Counted from the first letter of the stretch, positions 30,768 to 41,422 are shown. The stretch: 64,000 nt of DNA from Tolypocladium sp. Sup5 PDA-1 (GCA_000750105.3 JPHH03000103.1:1-64000), one strand, 5' to 3'. Program-made: numbers and translations. Notes: a model not told the origin generated them from the letters alone.

Positions 30768-31838
30768 CTACCAAAATGGCCCCATTTCCCAGGTCACGTT
30801 GTTTGGTTCTTCGTCATGCCTCCATCCCAACGCTCCGGTTTGCACATCAGCTATGCGGTAGTAGCCCACCGGATGATTGACATACGATCTGCCGTCAAGC
30901 CTCCAGATTGGTCGACCAGTGTAGAACTCACGGTCATGTTGAACGAAGCCTCCAACTGTCAGTGTCGGCGCTTGCTGGGTTTGACACCTTCGCAGGCCCT
31001 GTACCATGAATCTGTATAGAGCATACCGAAGGGTACAGCTGCTGCTTTCTCTGGGAATGACGCAGCAATCCACCTGGCAGTCCTTGTCATTGATCGATTT
31101 AGGTCTGCTGGCCCGAAATTGAAGAAGGAGCAGTGTTTTGCCATCCCAGCAGAAGACGTGCGGGCACTGATATTTATCTGCGTATCTAGGCTCTTAGTTA
31201 GAATTCAACTCCGGGCTCAAAACACAAGAGACGTCATTGATGGCATACCTGCGAAGTTCACGGGCAAGCTTTTTCTGGGCGTCTCCCAAGGACCCATCAA
31301 GCCACTGCCGACGACTGATCAGATTGCGTTTAAATTCCCCGACTATCACGGCAGTCCTCATGTCGCCAATATACATGGCATACGTGCAATCGATGTTTTC
31401 AGGGGCGTTGGATCCGCTCAGGGGCTTCGTGTGGCTTGTTTGTACAATGCGCGGATACCTGTTCCAAGCAGAGAGGACGGGATTTGACACTTCTGTGTGC
31501 CACCAGTTTTCCATATCGGCTTCTGTCTCGAGTCGCCAGGATCGTTCGTTCGGAAACCCGGTGGGCTCGTTCAGACGGTGTTGATCGTCATCATAGAGAG
31601 GAAGCAACCTGTCAAAGTTGGAATGCCATATCGAGTCCTCGTCGACGGTGGTCAGAACGTTGAAGTTGGTGATGGAGTGATAGCCTTGAGCCCAGGTCAT
31701 GTCGGTTGGGCTTTGCAGCAGCCGGCACCTCACGTCGCGTACCCTCTGGCCCTGTAGGACTGGTGGCATTGTCGGATGATGCACGAGAGTTTGATGCCTC
31801 CGCACCGAGTCCACTATCCGTGTCGGGAGGCACGACAT
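30768..31838 (-). CDS. conserved fungal protein of unknown function (possible nuclease-like fold)
   Basis: Exons 31838-31249 and 31185-30768 join in phase (63-nt intron, GTATGC donor, CTAAC branch) to 335 residues, with a stop only at the end. Segments such as DEDSIWHSNFDRLLPLY, ENWWHTEVSNPVLSAW, CPHVFCWDGKTLLLLQFRA and SCTLRYALYRFMVQGLRRCQ belong to a protein type I know from many filamentous fungi without an assigned function. The DMxxWW...VIVGEFKRN stretch could be a PD-(D/E)xK-like nuclease core, but that is a guess. The first 40 residues may be out of frame: another frame runs through 31872-31612, so the true N-terminus may lie further upstream. The decayed AAA gene follows immediately downstream on the same strand. 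Confidence 0.65.
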
Positions 31839-32476
31839 TGGGTTCGTTCGCGCCTACAATAGGTGTCAGCAAGTTCTTCTGTACGTTTAGACGAAGTCAA
31901 AACCAGCTAAAATCGCTGAGCTGGGCTTCCCTTAATGCCATGTCCTTTCCTGGCGATACCCAGTCGAGCATAACGACAGCTAAGCCTGATCAATACCTAG
32001 CAACAGCAACAAAAGGAAGATTATCTATCAGGTTTCGAATACGTAGCAACTATGCAACGAGAGCGAGATCTGTTGGGTGACTAAGTATTGTATCTAGGTT
32101 CAATGGGCCCGTCATGGGTTTCAAAATCTTCTACATCCGTAAGTCTTTTTATGGACTTGAAATACGAAAGTTGGTCCAGATTGAATCTCCGTGTGCCGTG
32201 CCTCACGGCTCTTTGCTGACAAGGACTTCTCACAGAGAGCAGCTAGGTATAGTCCTGTATTACACCTTACACGCGTCCCTTCTTGCTCTCTTGGGCTGGT
32301 TTACATACAGTACCTGAAAGGGCGAGTAAGTTTGACGCCAAAAACCGGCCAGGACCAAGAAGATCCTTCGGCAAGATTTGGTCAGGCGCCAGGTTGTCAA
32401 AAGGAACAACCTGACGACATGTTACCGTACATAAAGAGCAGGGCGTCAGTGTTGTCATCCAGCTTCCTCCCAAATC
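31839..32476. other. gap with no supported gene
   Basis: Includes a Pro/Ser/Asp-rich minus frame near 31612-31872 that may be the original N-terminus of the preceding gene, and the 5' flank of the LysM-type gene. Confidence 0.4.
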
Positions 32477-33277
32477 ATGTGGCAATTGCATGTCATATTT
32501 TACATTGCCTTAGCAGGAGCACACGATGCTAACTCCAGTGTTGGCCTTTGGAAAGTCGCTTGCGGTGATGTCATGTTAGACGCTGTCGACAAGCTTGGCC
32601 TTCCTGGATATCAAGGTATCTTGGATTTAAACCCTGGACTTAAGCCTGATTTTGTCCAAGCCGGTGAAACATACACTGTGCCATTCGCTCCCGCCGTACC
32701 ACCAGCGACCTGGACAAGCTCTGACGGCAATGCTGTCTTCGAACTGCGGCATAGCAGGACTCAGGGCTGTCAAGTGAGTCCATCTCCAACAATCATTAAA
32801 ACGCAGGGAGCAACACAATTTTCTGCAATAGCTCACTCAACATCCACCACTGTTTCCCTCGTTTCAAGTGCCCGCTCCCCTACACAATCGCTCGCGACCG
32901 AAGGTTTTGCATCAGGGACTCGAGATAATCCCAAGGCATCTTTGGACGCAATCTGCAGTGGATCCACAAGATCGTCTGAAATATTCCAAGGTTTGAAATG
33001 CCACCAACGTGGAGAGTTGACAACAGACGAAGGGTTTCAAGAAAGTTATGCAACCCGATTTTGCAACGAGAATGGAGTCAGAGACCTCGACAATCAGAGT
33101 GATAGTATATCTACGACGTTCTGGAATGGGAACGGTCATTTCTACCGCTATACCATTAGCTGGATACCAAATTGCCAGTCGAATAAGCGCCAATCCGTTG
33201 TTACCTCATCAACAAATTGTTCCAAAGTCATGATAGAGAATTTTAAACGATGTAAGTCGATTCCGAAAGCAATATGA
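32477..33277 (+). CDS. secreted LysM-type protein with unknown Cys-rich C-domain
   Basis: A 266-codon frame starting with a signal peptide (MWQLHVIFYIALAGA), then one LysM-like unit (CGDVMLDAVDKLGLPGYQGI .. LDLNPGLK .. AGETYTVPF, residues about 29-68). LysM units bind chitin or peptidoglycan; secreted fungal ones can shield hyphae or hide chitin. A Ser/Thr linker leads to a second domain with SGSTRSSEIFQGLKCHQRGEL, ATRFCNENGVRD, FYRYTISWIPNCQ and NCSKVMIENFKRC. The frame ends soon after that last Cys at a TGA. In another frame, 33296-33388 reads GGYSDIQCLRYEYQP, which looks like the natural end, so an intron or a small indel lies between about 33250 and 33296. The simple GTAAGT donor at 33252 does not restore phase. 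Confidence 0.65.
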   Translation: MWQLHVIFYIALAGAHDANSSVGLWKVACGDVMLDAVDKLGLPGYQGILDLNPGLKPDFVQAGETYTVPFAPAVPPATWTSSDGNAVFELRHSRTQGCQVSPSPTIIKTQGATQFSAIAHSTSTTVSLVSSARSPTQSLATEGFASGTRDNPKASLDAICSGSTRSSEIFQGLKCHQRGELTTDEGFQESYATRFCNENGVRDLDNQSDSISTTFWNGNGHFYRYTISWIPNCQSNKRQSVVTSSTNCSKVMIENFKRCKSIPKAI

Positions 33278-33599
33278 CATTAAAGCTTACATCAGTGGTG
33301 CGGGCAATAACAATGGCGGCCAAGGAGGTTACAGCGACATCCAATGTCTGCGCTATGAGTATCAACCAGCCACACTTGCCGTGTAGCCTCTGTCCCTTCA
33401 GCATCGATACATTAGCCTTTGAACTGTGTTCTTAGTTTAGTCTTTCCCTCACGAACACACCGGCCCATCAGCCATGAGTGTAGTTGGTAGAGCAGTAAGC
33501 TCTGTCGACTGACACAAAGCCTTTCAGGGTGTAACGTTGTATTTGCTTGCTCCTCGTGAAATCGGTGACTGCGTTTTCTATACTTAGTAAAATTTCTTC

Positions 33600-33797
33600 T
33601 TGACGTTCCGCAAACTCAAGAGAACGATATTGGAAGCAACCGTAATGACTTCAGAGCAGGATGCTGCCAAACTGGTCAACGTCTGGGGTGGTCAAATAGC
33701 GGACGTAGGGGAATGGTCCGTGACATGCATACGAGGAGAGCCGAACGAGCAGCAGAATATGCGCCTTTATATTGATAGCATCGGCTGTATGTCTTAG
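33600..33797 (+). pseudogene. unrecognised short protein fragment
   Basis: A 65-codon frame (SEQDAAKLVNVWGGQIADVG; EWSVTCIRGEPNEQQNMRLY) with a regular, protein-like composition but no recognisable family and no signal peptide. It may be an exon of a lost gene. Confidence 0.25.
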
Positions 33798-33948
33798 CAA
33801 CAAGTGTTGAACCGATCCTGCAACATTGGGGGCATGAGAAAAAATGCTGGAGGCGGTCGATCAGGTGTTCGAGAGTAGCTGGTATTAACGCACGGGATCC
33901 GCACCCTCTCAGTGAGTCTAGACTTCATTTGTTAGGGCCATTCAAAGC

Positions 33949-33990
33949 ATCCTGATAGAAGTACGTAAAGTATCCTGATAGAAGTTCGTT
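33949..33990 (+). repeat. short tandem repeat
   Basis: CATCCTGATAGAAGTACGT is followed directly by TATCCTGATAGAAGTTCGT with two intervening bases: a two-unit tandem repeat of about 20 bp. Confidence 0.6.
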
Positions 33991-34704
33991 CACGGAACGG
34001 ATTGCGGAAGAAAGAGTTATTGTTATCTCTGCCGTTACTCTGTGACACACTGCATGCAACATGTCTCGCAACGTTCCTCGCCAGGCTCCCATACCAAGGT
34101 GCCTTTCCCATTCCTCCCAACCGTCTCCACAACGAGCTATTTCGCCTCCTCGTACACCCATGGGTTACTTCTCATGCGGTTCTCATTGGGTAGAGACCTA
34201 GCGGAAAGGGGTTGCCTGCTCCTACTCTTTGCACAGGCCAGCCTAACAGTTCTCCTTAACCAATAGCGACCTACATAGACGCACATCCGTCACTGAGCTG
34301 CAGGTTTGTAAAGTCCCGCCTTACCAAAGCATCATCCCGCCGTAGTAGTCTTGCAGCGCGTCTGCCCCCTGAGCGAAAAACTCTAGGATGAAGCCTGCGC
34401 CACTTCGTACCAAACAGGCGTCACAACGCTCATGGTGTCCTGGATGAGATCTGATCTGAGGCAAGTCATGGTTGGGACGCCGGCTTTGTCAGAGCCACGC
34501 GAGACTCCACGGTGCCAGCTGACCTCCGCCTCATCATGCGTTGTTGCGATCCAGGTTTAGTTGGGGATGATCGGGGCCCACTTGAATGTTGTTACTTACG
34601 CCGGCCGTCTAGGGCAGGCTGAAGGGGCGCATATCCACTAGTCGGTTCGAGGGTTTCCTCAATACTTTGTGTTGTGCACATCGTTCTCGCATTCGAAATA
34701 TCCT
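33991..34704. other. gap with no supported gene
   Basis: Open stretches at 34002-34266 without family signal. It may be flanking or degraded repeat sequence next to the LINE remnant. Confidence 0.4.
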
Positions 34705-34761
34705 ACATAAGGCTCAGCAGAGCAGTGTCACAGCCACAAATGACTCCCGGACTGCTGATGT

Positions 34762-35090
34762 ACATATCCGCTTCTTAAGCTTTGTCCTGGTCTCCTGAAA
34801 GCCCATACATCGTCTAGTGTCTGCTTTTGTCTCCCCGCTTTCCATCTCGCTGTGGGATCTCGTGGGGTTAGTGGCAATTGACCTTGAAGCAATTCCTCCA
34901 AGTGCTCGGTTTCCCATCTTCGGCTGCTGAACTGTGTCCATGGCACGAGGTGTTGGTATGTGGTTCGTCGTGGTAGTGGGTTTTGGGGTGGATGACAGGT
35001 TCCGCTAGTGCGGTTTATCTTTCGTCGAGTCGACATGTCGCTATAGCGAATTGTATGGTGGCGCGGACGGCTTCCATGTTCGGGGCCACG
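34762..35090 (-). repeat. LINE 3' segment, repeat unit A
   Basis: Aligns by eye, with substitutions and small gaps, to 35158-35500 in the same orientation. Shared landmarks are ATCTCGTGGGGTTA/ACCTCGTGGGGTTA, CATGGCACGAGG and the CGAATTGTATGGTGGCGCGGA / CAAATCGTATCGTCGCGCAGG pair. Confidence 0.65.
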
Positions 35091-35157
35091 GTAGTACACA
35101 CACACAATTTATTCCGCCCGGTGGCCTGCCAGCCAATAGAGCCACTATTTGTTATTA

Positions 35158-35500
35158 TACATGTCCATTTCCTAAGCTTTGCTGTGATCCCCTAACAGCC
35201 TATAGAGCGTCTACTACCAACTTTGTTTCTTCGTTTTCCATCTCTCCGTGAGACCTCGTGGGGTTATGTATTGTTAGCGAGCTGGCTTGAAGGTTATTCT
35301 TCAAGTGTTCAGAGGCCTATCTACGGCGGCTGAAGCGGTGCCTGCTGTTCATGGCACGAGGGCTTTGATGTCGGGTAGGTTAGTAAGGAACGGCGGGTCA
35401 GATCGAGGCCCTCTTTCAACGTCCTGTTTAGTCAAGTCGGCCTATGGCTATTGCAAATCGTATCGTCGCGCAGGCTGCATCCATATTTGTGTCCACTTTG
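35158..35500 (-). repeat. LINE 3' segment, repeat unit B
   Basis: Second, diverged copy of unit A, joined to the RNase H/zinc-motif part. Two 3' ends in tandem suggest either nested insertion of a second 5'-truncated LINE or a local duplication. Confidence 0.65.
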
Positions 35501-36508
35501 TGTCGTCTGCTGGTGACTTTCCTTCTAGGTAGAACGAAATATTCCCTCTTTGAGTCTCGGTGCACTGCAAAATCTCGGCTCGGTGCGGTACCCAATTTCT
35601 GCAACGGAACAGGAAATGGTCGACCATCTCTCTCGCTTGGCCGCATGCGCACTGCACAGTCTCTACTGCTTTTACGTTGTAGAGGTGGCCGTTCAACCTC
35701 GCCATGCCCGTCCTGAGCTGCGCAGGACGCTCGCTTCTTTCCATGACAAACTGTCGTACAGCTGTCGAGCGTGTTTACCTGGTAATGTAGCATCGACTCT
35801 TTTCGAGTGTTTTCCGACATCATCTGGCAAGCATCTGTTCCTCTTATGTTGTGATAGTGTCCTGTTGAGCGTCGTCGACCGCATTCTGGGAAACTTTGTA
35901 CCCAGAATAGCGCCTGCTGGGTAGCATCTCGCGCCTATTCTCTGGCCGCCTTCAGGAGTTCATGTTCGGGGCAGGCGGGTGCCCATACGGTCGCCACCGG
36001 GTTTCCTTTGTGTTTCAATACATCGATAGCGTCGTATATGCATCCAACGTACTCTTGTCCGTATTTCTGGCGCGGATTTCGCAGTGTGAACACAACTGCT
36101 TGCTTGTCAGCATCACCAAGCTGCGGTACCTCAGGTCTGGCAGCCGCTTGAGCGCGTATGCCATGGCTGCCAGCTCCCCAGAGAACGGATTTTGTTCCGA
36201 TCTCATGCCAAGTGTAAACGAAAACCGTTCAAGCTTTAGTCTCCCTTGCACCGATGCAGGAGCTCGATCACCGCACCAACTTCTACCACTCCATTTCGCG
36301 CCGAGCTGCTGACACGTACTGCCCAACCCAGATCTGCCCACTAGCGGCTGGATTGAGTGTCGCCAATTCAATGCGAAATGTTTTCCCGCACAGACCACGT
36401 TTGTGGCCCTTGTGGCTTGGACAGTGCGAAGCTAAATGAAACGCGACGTGCTCTTGGAAGGTGGCACTAACATTTCATTTTTTGGACAACTTTTTATCCC
36501 TATTGATT

Positions 36509-37024
36509 CTAGATTTCTCGCAATAAATGCCAAATGATGGCCTGGAATGGCTCATTATCTTCGATGTCACGAAGGCCAACGAGGTTGCGAGAAGACCTTT
36601 CCCATATAATTGGAATAGCTTTGTCGTGATGACTCTCGCTTCCTGTTCCATAATCAAGTCCACTGTAGCCTAGCTCTTTCAAGTTGAAAGCCGATCCCAC
36701 ATAGTGCAGACCACGCTCACTCAGCGCTGGTCTTGCGTGGGACTGGATTGGTTCGTCGCAAATGAGATCCTCTCGGATGCAGCACACGTCTGCACCGGAA
36801 CCGGGGCGTTTAACTGCTTGCATCCGAGAGGATCCGCCAAACGGACCCGCAACCTCGACGACGACAATTCTGGGACCCGGCCACCGGGATAGCAATGTAG
36901 GAAGTCCACAGTGGGTACCCGCGTAGCCGTAACAAGTATAAGTAGCCACCGTTCGCCCACTCTCGATTGTCGTTTGACGCTGAGTGATCTGTGGAATCAA
37001 ATTTAACTTTACATCAACCACCAT
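36509..37024 (-). CDS. unrecognised 171-residue protein
   Basis: An open minus frame (MVVDVKLNLIPQITQRQTTI; GLPTLLSRWPGPRIVVVEVA; GSAFNLKELGYSGLDYG; IIWERSSRNLVGLRDIE) of mixed composition. No signal peptide or membrane helix. I do not recognise a family. A near-perfect inverted repeat lies inside it, which is unusual for a coding region, so it may be fortuitous. Confidence 0.35.
   Translation of the reverse strand: MVVDVKLNLIPQITQRQTTIESGRTVATYTCYGYAGTHCGLPTLLSRWPGPRIVVVEVAGPFGGSSRMQAVKRPGSGADVCCIREDLICDEPIQSHARPALSERGLHYVGSAFNLKELGYSGLDYGTGSESHHDKAIPIIWERSSRNLVGLRDIEDNEPFQAIIWHLLREI
36769..36833. repeat. 15-bp inverted repeat with 35-nt loop
   Basis: ATCCTCTCGGATGCA at 36769-36783 and its exact reverse complement TGCATCCGAGAGGAT at 36819-36833 would form a strong hairpin in RNA or cruciform DNA. 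Confidence 0.7.
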
Positions 37025-37237
37025 GCCCTCATGATCTACCGACCAACGTACTCAGCTCTAAATATTGTCCTTAGTAAGTCGCAGAGGGCGGAGGAAGAAG
37101 AAAAAGAAAAGATGAAATCAAGATGAGAATATAGCTAATATTAACAGCTGCACTGCGCGAATTGTCTGCAACGCACGATCGAACATAGCACTTGCTCCCA
37201 ACGTGGCACACGATCGAGTTATATAACGTACCCAGCC

Positions 37238-38236
37238 ATGCTCAATCAACTACCCTCCGAGCTGCTATTGCTTGTTGCAGAATTTTGCGACGACCAAACC
37301 TGCCAATCACTTATCCGAGTGAATAAAAGGTGCAAAGAAACCATTACTAAGCTGCTTTACCGAGCTGCGCGTCTCCGAGATCCCTCTGTCGTCGGATGGG
37401 TTATTCGGTATTACGAACAGGAATGCGATATCCTGAAATTCCTCGAAAATACCCGAGCATATGGATTAGACTACAGCAAGTCGGAAAATCATAAAGGGAT
37501 TACCGCAAACCCGCTCTTCGCCGCTGTTTCAAGGGGACTTCAGAAAGTCGTCTTGTTCCTGGCACAGTCTGTGGGCCTACCACTTCAGGATGAAACCCTC
37601 GTTCAAGAAGCTATAGAAGAAGGCCATATCGATGTTTTGCGGATATTGATTTACAACGGGGCATCACTCGAGCTCGAGTTTCGTGGCACACACGCTCTTC
37701 ACTCGGCTGCAATTGCGGGGCACAAAGACACAGTAAGGTTCCTTGTACAAAACCTGAAAAACGACATCAACCTGCCAGATCGCGACGGCCATACACCACT
37801 ATCATGTCTTTGCGCAGCCACTGGGCATCCACGCGTTCGGCGAATCATGGCCGCGTACCTTCTAAAACTTGGTGCAGCCGTTGATGTTGAGGAGATGGAG
37901 GATCACCGTCGTCCTCTACCTTGCGCTATCGCTTCAGGCTACTTTCGAATAGCTTCCATGCTTTTGGAAGAAGGCGCCAATATCACAGAGGCAGCCAGTG
38001 TGAATGTTGGGAAAATGTTAAATCAGGATATTGAAAAACTATTGGACCTGGATGAAACGGCCATTCCGGATGAGAGGATAAAGCATCGTGTAAGTTTCCT
38101 ACAAACTTTTGGCAATAGGCTGGAAGGCGACGCATATGATGACTTGGTATCAAAAATCACCGCATTTCTGTCACGTTTGGAGAAATGTTCGTATGAAAGA
38201 ATGTTGGGAAAGGCCGGAGTCGCATGGTTGGGATGA
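37238..38236 (+). CDS. F-box and ankyrin-repeat protein
   Basis: Intact 332-residue frame. Residues 1-40 (MLNQLPSELLLLVAEFCDDQ; CQSLIRVNKRCKE; KLLYRAA) are an F-box, the Skp1-binding motif of SCF ubiquitin ligases. From about residue 88 ankyrin repeats follow: PLFAAVSRGLQKVVLFLAQS, LVQEAIEEGHIDVLRILIYN, ALHSAAIAGHKDTVRFLVQN, DGHTPLSCLCAATGHPRVRR and PLPCAIASGYFRIASMLLEE. The likely role is a substrate adaptor that brings a target bound by the ankyrins to the ligase. The last 70 residues are helical with no repeat. Upstream sequence has a fungal-like leader, and the ATG at 37238 is the first in frame and places the F-box at the very N-terminus. Confidence 0.85.
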   Translation: MLNQLPSELLLLVAEFCDDQTCQSLIRVNKRCKETITKLLYRAARLRDPSVVGWVIRYYEQECDILKFLENTRAYGLDYSKSENHKGITANPLFAAVSRGLQKVVLFLAQSVGLPLQDETLVQEAIEEGHIDVLRILIYNGASLELEFRGTHALHSAAIAGHKDTVRFLVQNLKNDINLPDRDGHTPLSCLCAATGHPRVRRIMAAYLLKLGAAVDVEEMEDHRRPLPCAIASGYFRIASMLLEEGANITEAASVNVGKMLNQDIEKLLDLDETAIPDERIKHRVSFLQTFGNRLEGDAYDDLVSKITAFLSRLEKCSYERMLGKAGVAWLG

Positions 38237-38879
38237 TGTATTTATTTAGTAGTACATATAGAGAGCGCACCCGCTGCTTCTATGTGACCGATTTATCTAG
38301 CTGTACGCATAGAAAAATATTTGAGAGGCATCGTTGATCCGTGCGCCTCAAGAAAGTAAGAAAGAGTGTGTGGGAAAAAGGAAGGCGATTATGCTCATGA
38401 CTGCACTGTAGCATCGATCTCATTATGCTGGGAGAGACTGAGTCGGGGCGCCATCGTGACTGTGAACAACGACTTTGTTGTGGCTTCATTGAAGTGAAGC
38501 CGCTGTGGCCTGAGGAGGGACGACAACGGCAGGCGGCGGCGGCGGCGGCAGCGCAGAACGGCGGCGCGGACCCGCTGGTGCCGGATGGAACTCCTACATC
38601 AACGTGTCCCGGATATCAATCTGTGCAATTGCCTTCAATGAGGCTTCAGCCGACTCAATACCCTAACCCTCCATCTAATGCAGTGCCTCAGCATTCTCTA
38701 TCGGACTCCAACATGAGTCACATATACCACCAATACCAGCCTCACTCCCCTTGCGGCCTGTCGAACCAGAGCTTTCATAGCCAGTCGTAAGGAGGGCAGT
38801 CTCCTAGTTATTAAAGCTTGTACCTTGCTAGAGCGGTTCTTTACGTGTTAGTCTTGGGGTCTGACTTATTCGCTGTACT
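38237..38879 (+). pseudogene. unrecognised Gln/Ser/Pro-rich tail fragment (plus frame 38425-38790)
   Basis: A 121-codon frame with an Ala run encoded by a GGC repeat (about 38531-38556) and then SVQLPSMRLQPTQYPNPPSN and SDSNMSHIYHQYQPHSPCG up to a TAA. Composition resembles the disordered C-terminal tail of a fungal transcription factor. No DNA-binding domain lies upstream, so at best it is an orphaned 3' end. Confidence 0.3.
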
Positions 38880-39078
38880 TCAATGTAGCGAAAAGTATCG
38901 CTGGTCGTGCTCAAATAAACTAAGATGTGCAAGGGTGAAACCGAATTCGCTCCTAGCTGTATAATAATTCTTCCCCTTTGCGGTTGTCAGGACTGGTTCG
39001 ACGTCCGCGCCCCGAGGCGTGGAGACGTTGTTGACAAACGTCGGCCCGCTGCTCCAGGGCATAGCAGAGCGCCCATTG

Positions 39079-39515
39079 CTAGCTACAAGGTAATATCTGG
39101 TTCCTGGATGACGTTGAACCGAGATCGTACTGAACCACTCCTAGACTTGTGCCAGTAGGATGGCTAACGACCACATCCCCGAGGTGGATGTCAACGTTCT
39201 CCCTCTGGATCCCGGCTCCGATGCCGACCATGAGACCGAACCGAAGATGTGGAAAAGAGCTGATCATGCTCCAAGCGGTCGTCGCTGCGGGCTCGGTGCC
39301 GTATCTTCCAGCGACCAGCGAGGCGATGACAATGTTGTGATCTCCAATGCGACCCCACGTATAGGTGTTGGTGTCTTTTGGGTGCTTTTTAAGTTCTCCG
39401 GCTTTCGATGCCTTTCGTCAAGTACAGCTCTTGCTGCTGCCAGTTCCTTGTCGAGAGCAGTGATCCACCCAACAGTGTACAGTTGAGGGCTTGAAAGTCG
39501 CGTTGCTGACTGCAT
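39079..39515 (-). pseudogene. nucleoside-phosphorylase-like N-domain of an NLR-type protein
   Basis: Fungal NLR-like and ankyrin proteins often begin with a purine nucleoside phosphorylase-like domain. Reading leftward: YTVGWITALDKELAAARAVL, then in a shifted frame TYTWGRIGDHNIVIASL (about 39340-39390), and MISSFPHLRFGLMVGIGAG and IHLGDVVVSHPTGTSLGVVQ. At least one frameshift (near 39385) and a TAG near 39080 break it. No recognisable NACHT or ankyrin sequence follows to the left before 38880. Confidence 0.8.
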
Positions 39516-39999
39516 GGTTGAGGAGAGTTTTGCGGTCTAACGCTCGTCGTTGTCATTCGATCGAGGCGCGCGGCCGGTGTGTCCGCGGGCCTACTCCAGG
39601 AGACGGATGAAGAAGGAGCTGCCTGTCATCACTGCTGTTAGTGGACATTCAGTGTGAGAGACGTGATACCTACGCGTATCCGCTGCATCCTGCGCCTAAT
39701 ACACGACCCAGTATTCCGAGTTTCGGCTGTCTGCTTGCGAAGGTTCACATCCCAGAATGGCCCGCGCTTTCGCCATCGTGGCTTTGGTGAGAGGGTACAG
39801 GGGCTGAGCTGTGGACCGGGTGCCATTCCAGAACATCAGATATCTCCAGGAGAGGCTCGGTCCAGTAAAAGCGACGTGCTGGTATCGCGCGTACCATCAG
39901 GCACAGAATAGTCCGTTGGAAACACTATTAGGCTTAAAGGACTTAGTTTTGACGAAGAGTATCGGTACATAGGAACTGGTTCCTACAGGGCCACGGCCT
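39516..39999. other. gap with no supported gene
   Basis: Short open frames only. It separates the phosphorylase-like fragment from the PRP28 remnant. Confidence 0.45.
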
Positions 40000-41388
40000 A
40001 TGAACCAGCACAGCGGACGCGATCGCGACCGTGATCGGGAACCTAAGGGCAGCGGGAAGAAGGCAAGCAAAGCGCTTGAGGACAAGCGATCAGCCGAGGA
40101 TATCGAAGCTGCGCTGCTACGTCACGCTCTCTCGGTCCCGAGGTGAACCAACAGTCAAAATTTTCGGTCAAGAAGAGGCGGATGCGCACGACGGAGAAGT
40201 TCAACTTTGACTGGGACGCCGACGATGACACATCCAGAAATGGCAATCCGTTGTACACAGAGCAGAGAGCCAACCGCGGCGGCTCGTTCGCGGGCGTGGG
40301 CGGCGAGTTCGACGACGCCGAGCGAAGAGCGCGCAAGCGAGCGCGCATGATGGAAGAGCGGGACCTCGAGAACGGCAGGGAACGGGAAAAGGGAATAATG
40401 GAAGTCTTCTACCGCGCCCACGACAAGGTGAGGGAGAGAGCAGAGAGGACAGGTCTCGGCCGGCACTCGTCCGAGAAGAGGCTCGAGGAGATGCGCGAGC
40501 GCGACTAGAGAATCTTCAAGGAAGACTTTGGCATTGCCACAAAGGGTGGCAGCATCCCCAACCAGATGCGCAACTGGGAAGAGTCTGGGCTGCCGCCACG
40601 GCTTCTGGACATTGTCGACCGAGTCGACTATAAGGAGCCGACGCCTATCCAGAGGGCGGCCATCCCCATCGCCCAGCAGGCGCGAGATCTCATCGGCGTT
40701 GCCGTCACCGGTTCCGGCAAAACGGCCGCGTTCCTGCTACCACTGCTCGTTTACATATCCGATCTGCCGCCCCTGGCAGAGGCCAACAAGAACGACGGCC
40801 CGTACGCCCTGATCCTGGCGCCGACGCGACGCCGGCGAGGTCGTCGACACGGTCGAGCAGGGTGGAGCTCATCTCGGGCGAGGACCGCCGCAAACGCCGC
40901 CTGCAGGAGATCCTCGTCTCGAAACAGTTCGCCCCACCCATCATCGTTTTTGCCAACATCAAGCGCAACTGCAACGCCGTCGCTCGCGACATCATGTCCA
41001 TGGACTACTCGGCCGTCACCCTCTACGGCTCCAAGACGCAGGAGCAGCGAGAGGCCGCCCTCGTGGTATCGACGTGCCCGACGTCTCCCTCGTTATCAAC
41101 TTCAACATGGCCACGAGCATCAAGAGCTACACCCACCGCATCGGTCGTACCGGCCGTGCGGGAAAGAGCAGTGCGGCAATCACCTTCCTGGGCAACAAGG
41201 ACTCCGACGTCATGTACGACCTCAAGCAGATGCTCAGCAAGAGCTCCAGATCCAAGGTGCCCGAGGAGCTGCGGCGGCACGAGGCCGCGCAGTCCAAGCC
41301 CGTGCGCGGCGGCGGCGCCTCCAAGAAGGACGAGGCAGCGGCAGAGCGAGCAAGTGGCAGGGCTGGAAAGGCGGGCCGGCAGCAATAG
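40000..41388 (+). pseudogene. PRP28: PRP28 DEAD-box spliceosomal helicase, internally deleted
   Basis: Prp28 is the DEAD-box ATPase that swaps U1 for U6 at the 5' splice site. From an ATG at 40000 (MNQHSGRDRDRDREPKGSG), through one frame change near 40140, the N-terminus continues KKRRMRTTEKFNFDWDAD. After a TAG at 40506-40508 comes RNWEESGLPPRLLDIVDRV (Q-motif region), PTPIQRAAIPIA and VAVTGSGKTAAFLLPLL (motif I). Near 40830 about 200 residues, including the DEAD box and SAT motif, are gone, and sequence resumes at VVDTVEQ. RKRRLQEILVSKQFAPPIIV, KTQEQREAAL, a second gap near 41065, GIDVPDVSLVINFNMATSI and YTHRIGRTGRAGKS follow. The enzyme cannot function. Confidence 0.9.
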
Positions 41389-41422
41389 TCAAGATAAACA
41401 GTATCCGGAGCGCAAGCGTTCG

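Larger units (their letters stand above)
34705..36440 (-). mobile_element. Tad1-like LINE remnant (RNase H and 3' end of ORF2)
   Basis: Non-LTR retrotransposons of the Tad1 group carry reverse transcriptase, RNase H and a C-terminal zinc-knuckle-like region in ORF2. Reading leftward: FSGELAAMAYALKRLPDLRY (RNase H core, about 36130-36200), RVDATLPGKHARQLYDSLSW (about 35740-35800), then AQLRTGMARLNGHLY and CACGQAREMVDHFLFRC (about 35600-35720), the characteristic Cys/His motif of the ORF2 end. Frames shift several times and no reverse transcriptase remains. The last part (34762-35090) repeats the 3' portion of the element a second time. Not capable of movement. Confidence 0.82.

Noticed and set aside
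33250..33296. Simple GTAAGT..CAG intron at the end of the LysM-type gene
   Set aside because: The join does not restore the downstream GGYSDIQCLRYEYQP frame; a missing base or a different splice is needed, so I did not include it in the gene model.
33480..33530. AGTTGGTAGAGCAGT resembling a tRNA D-arm
   Set aside because: No matching anticodon arm or T-loop (GGTTCGA-type) follows at the right spacing, and no acceptor stem pairs.
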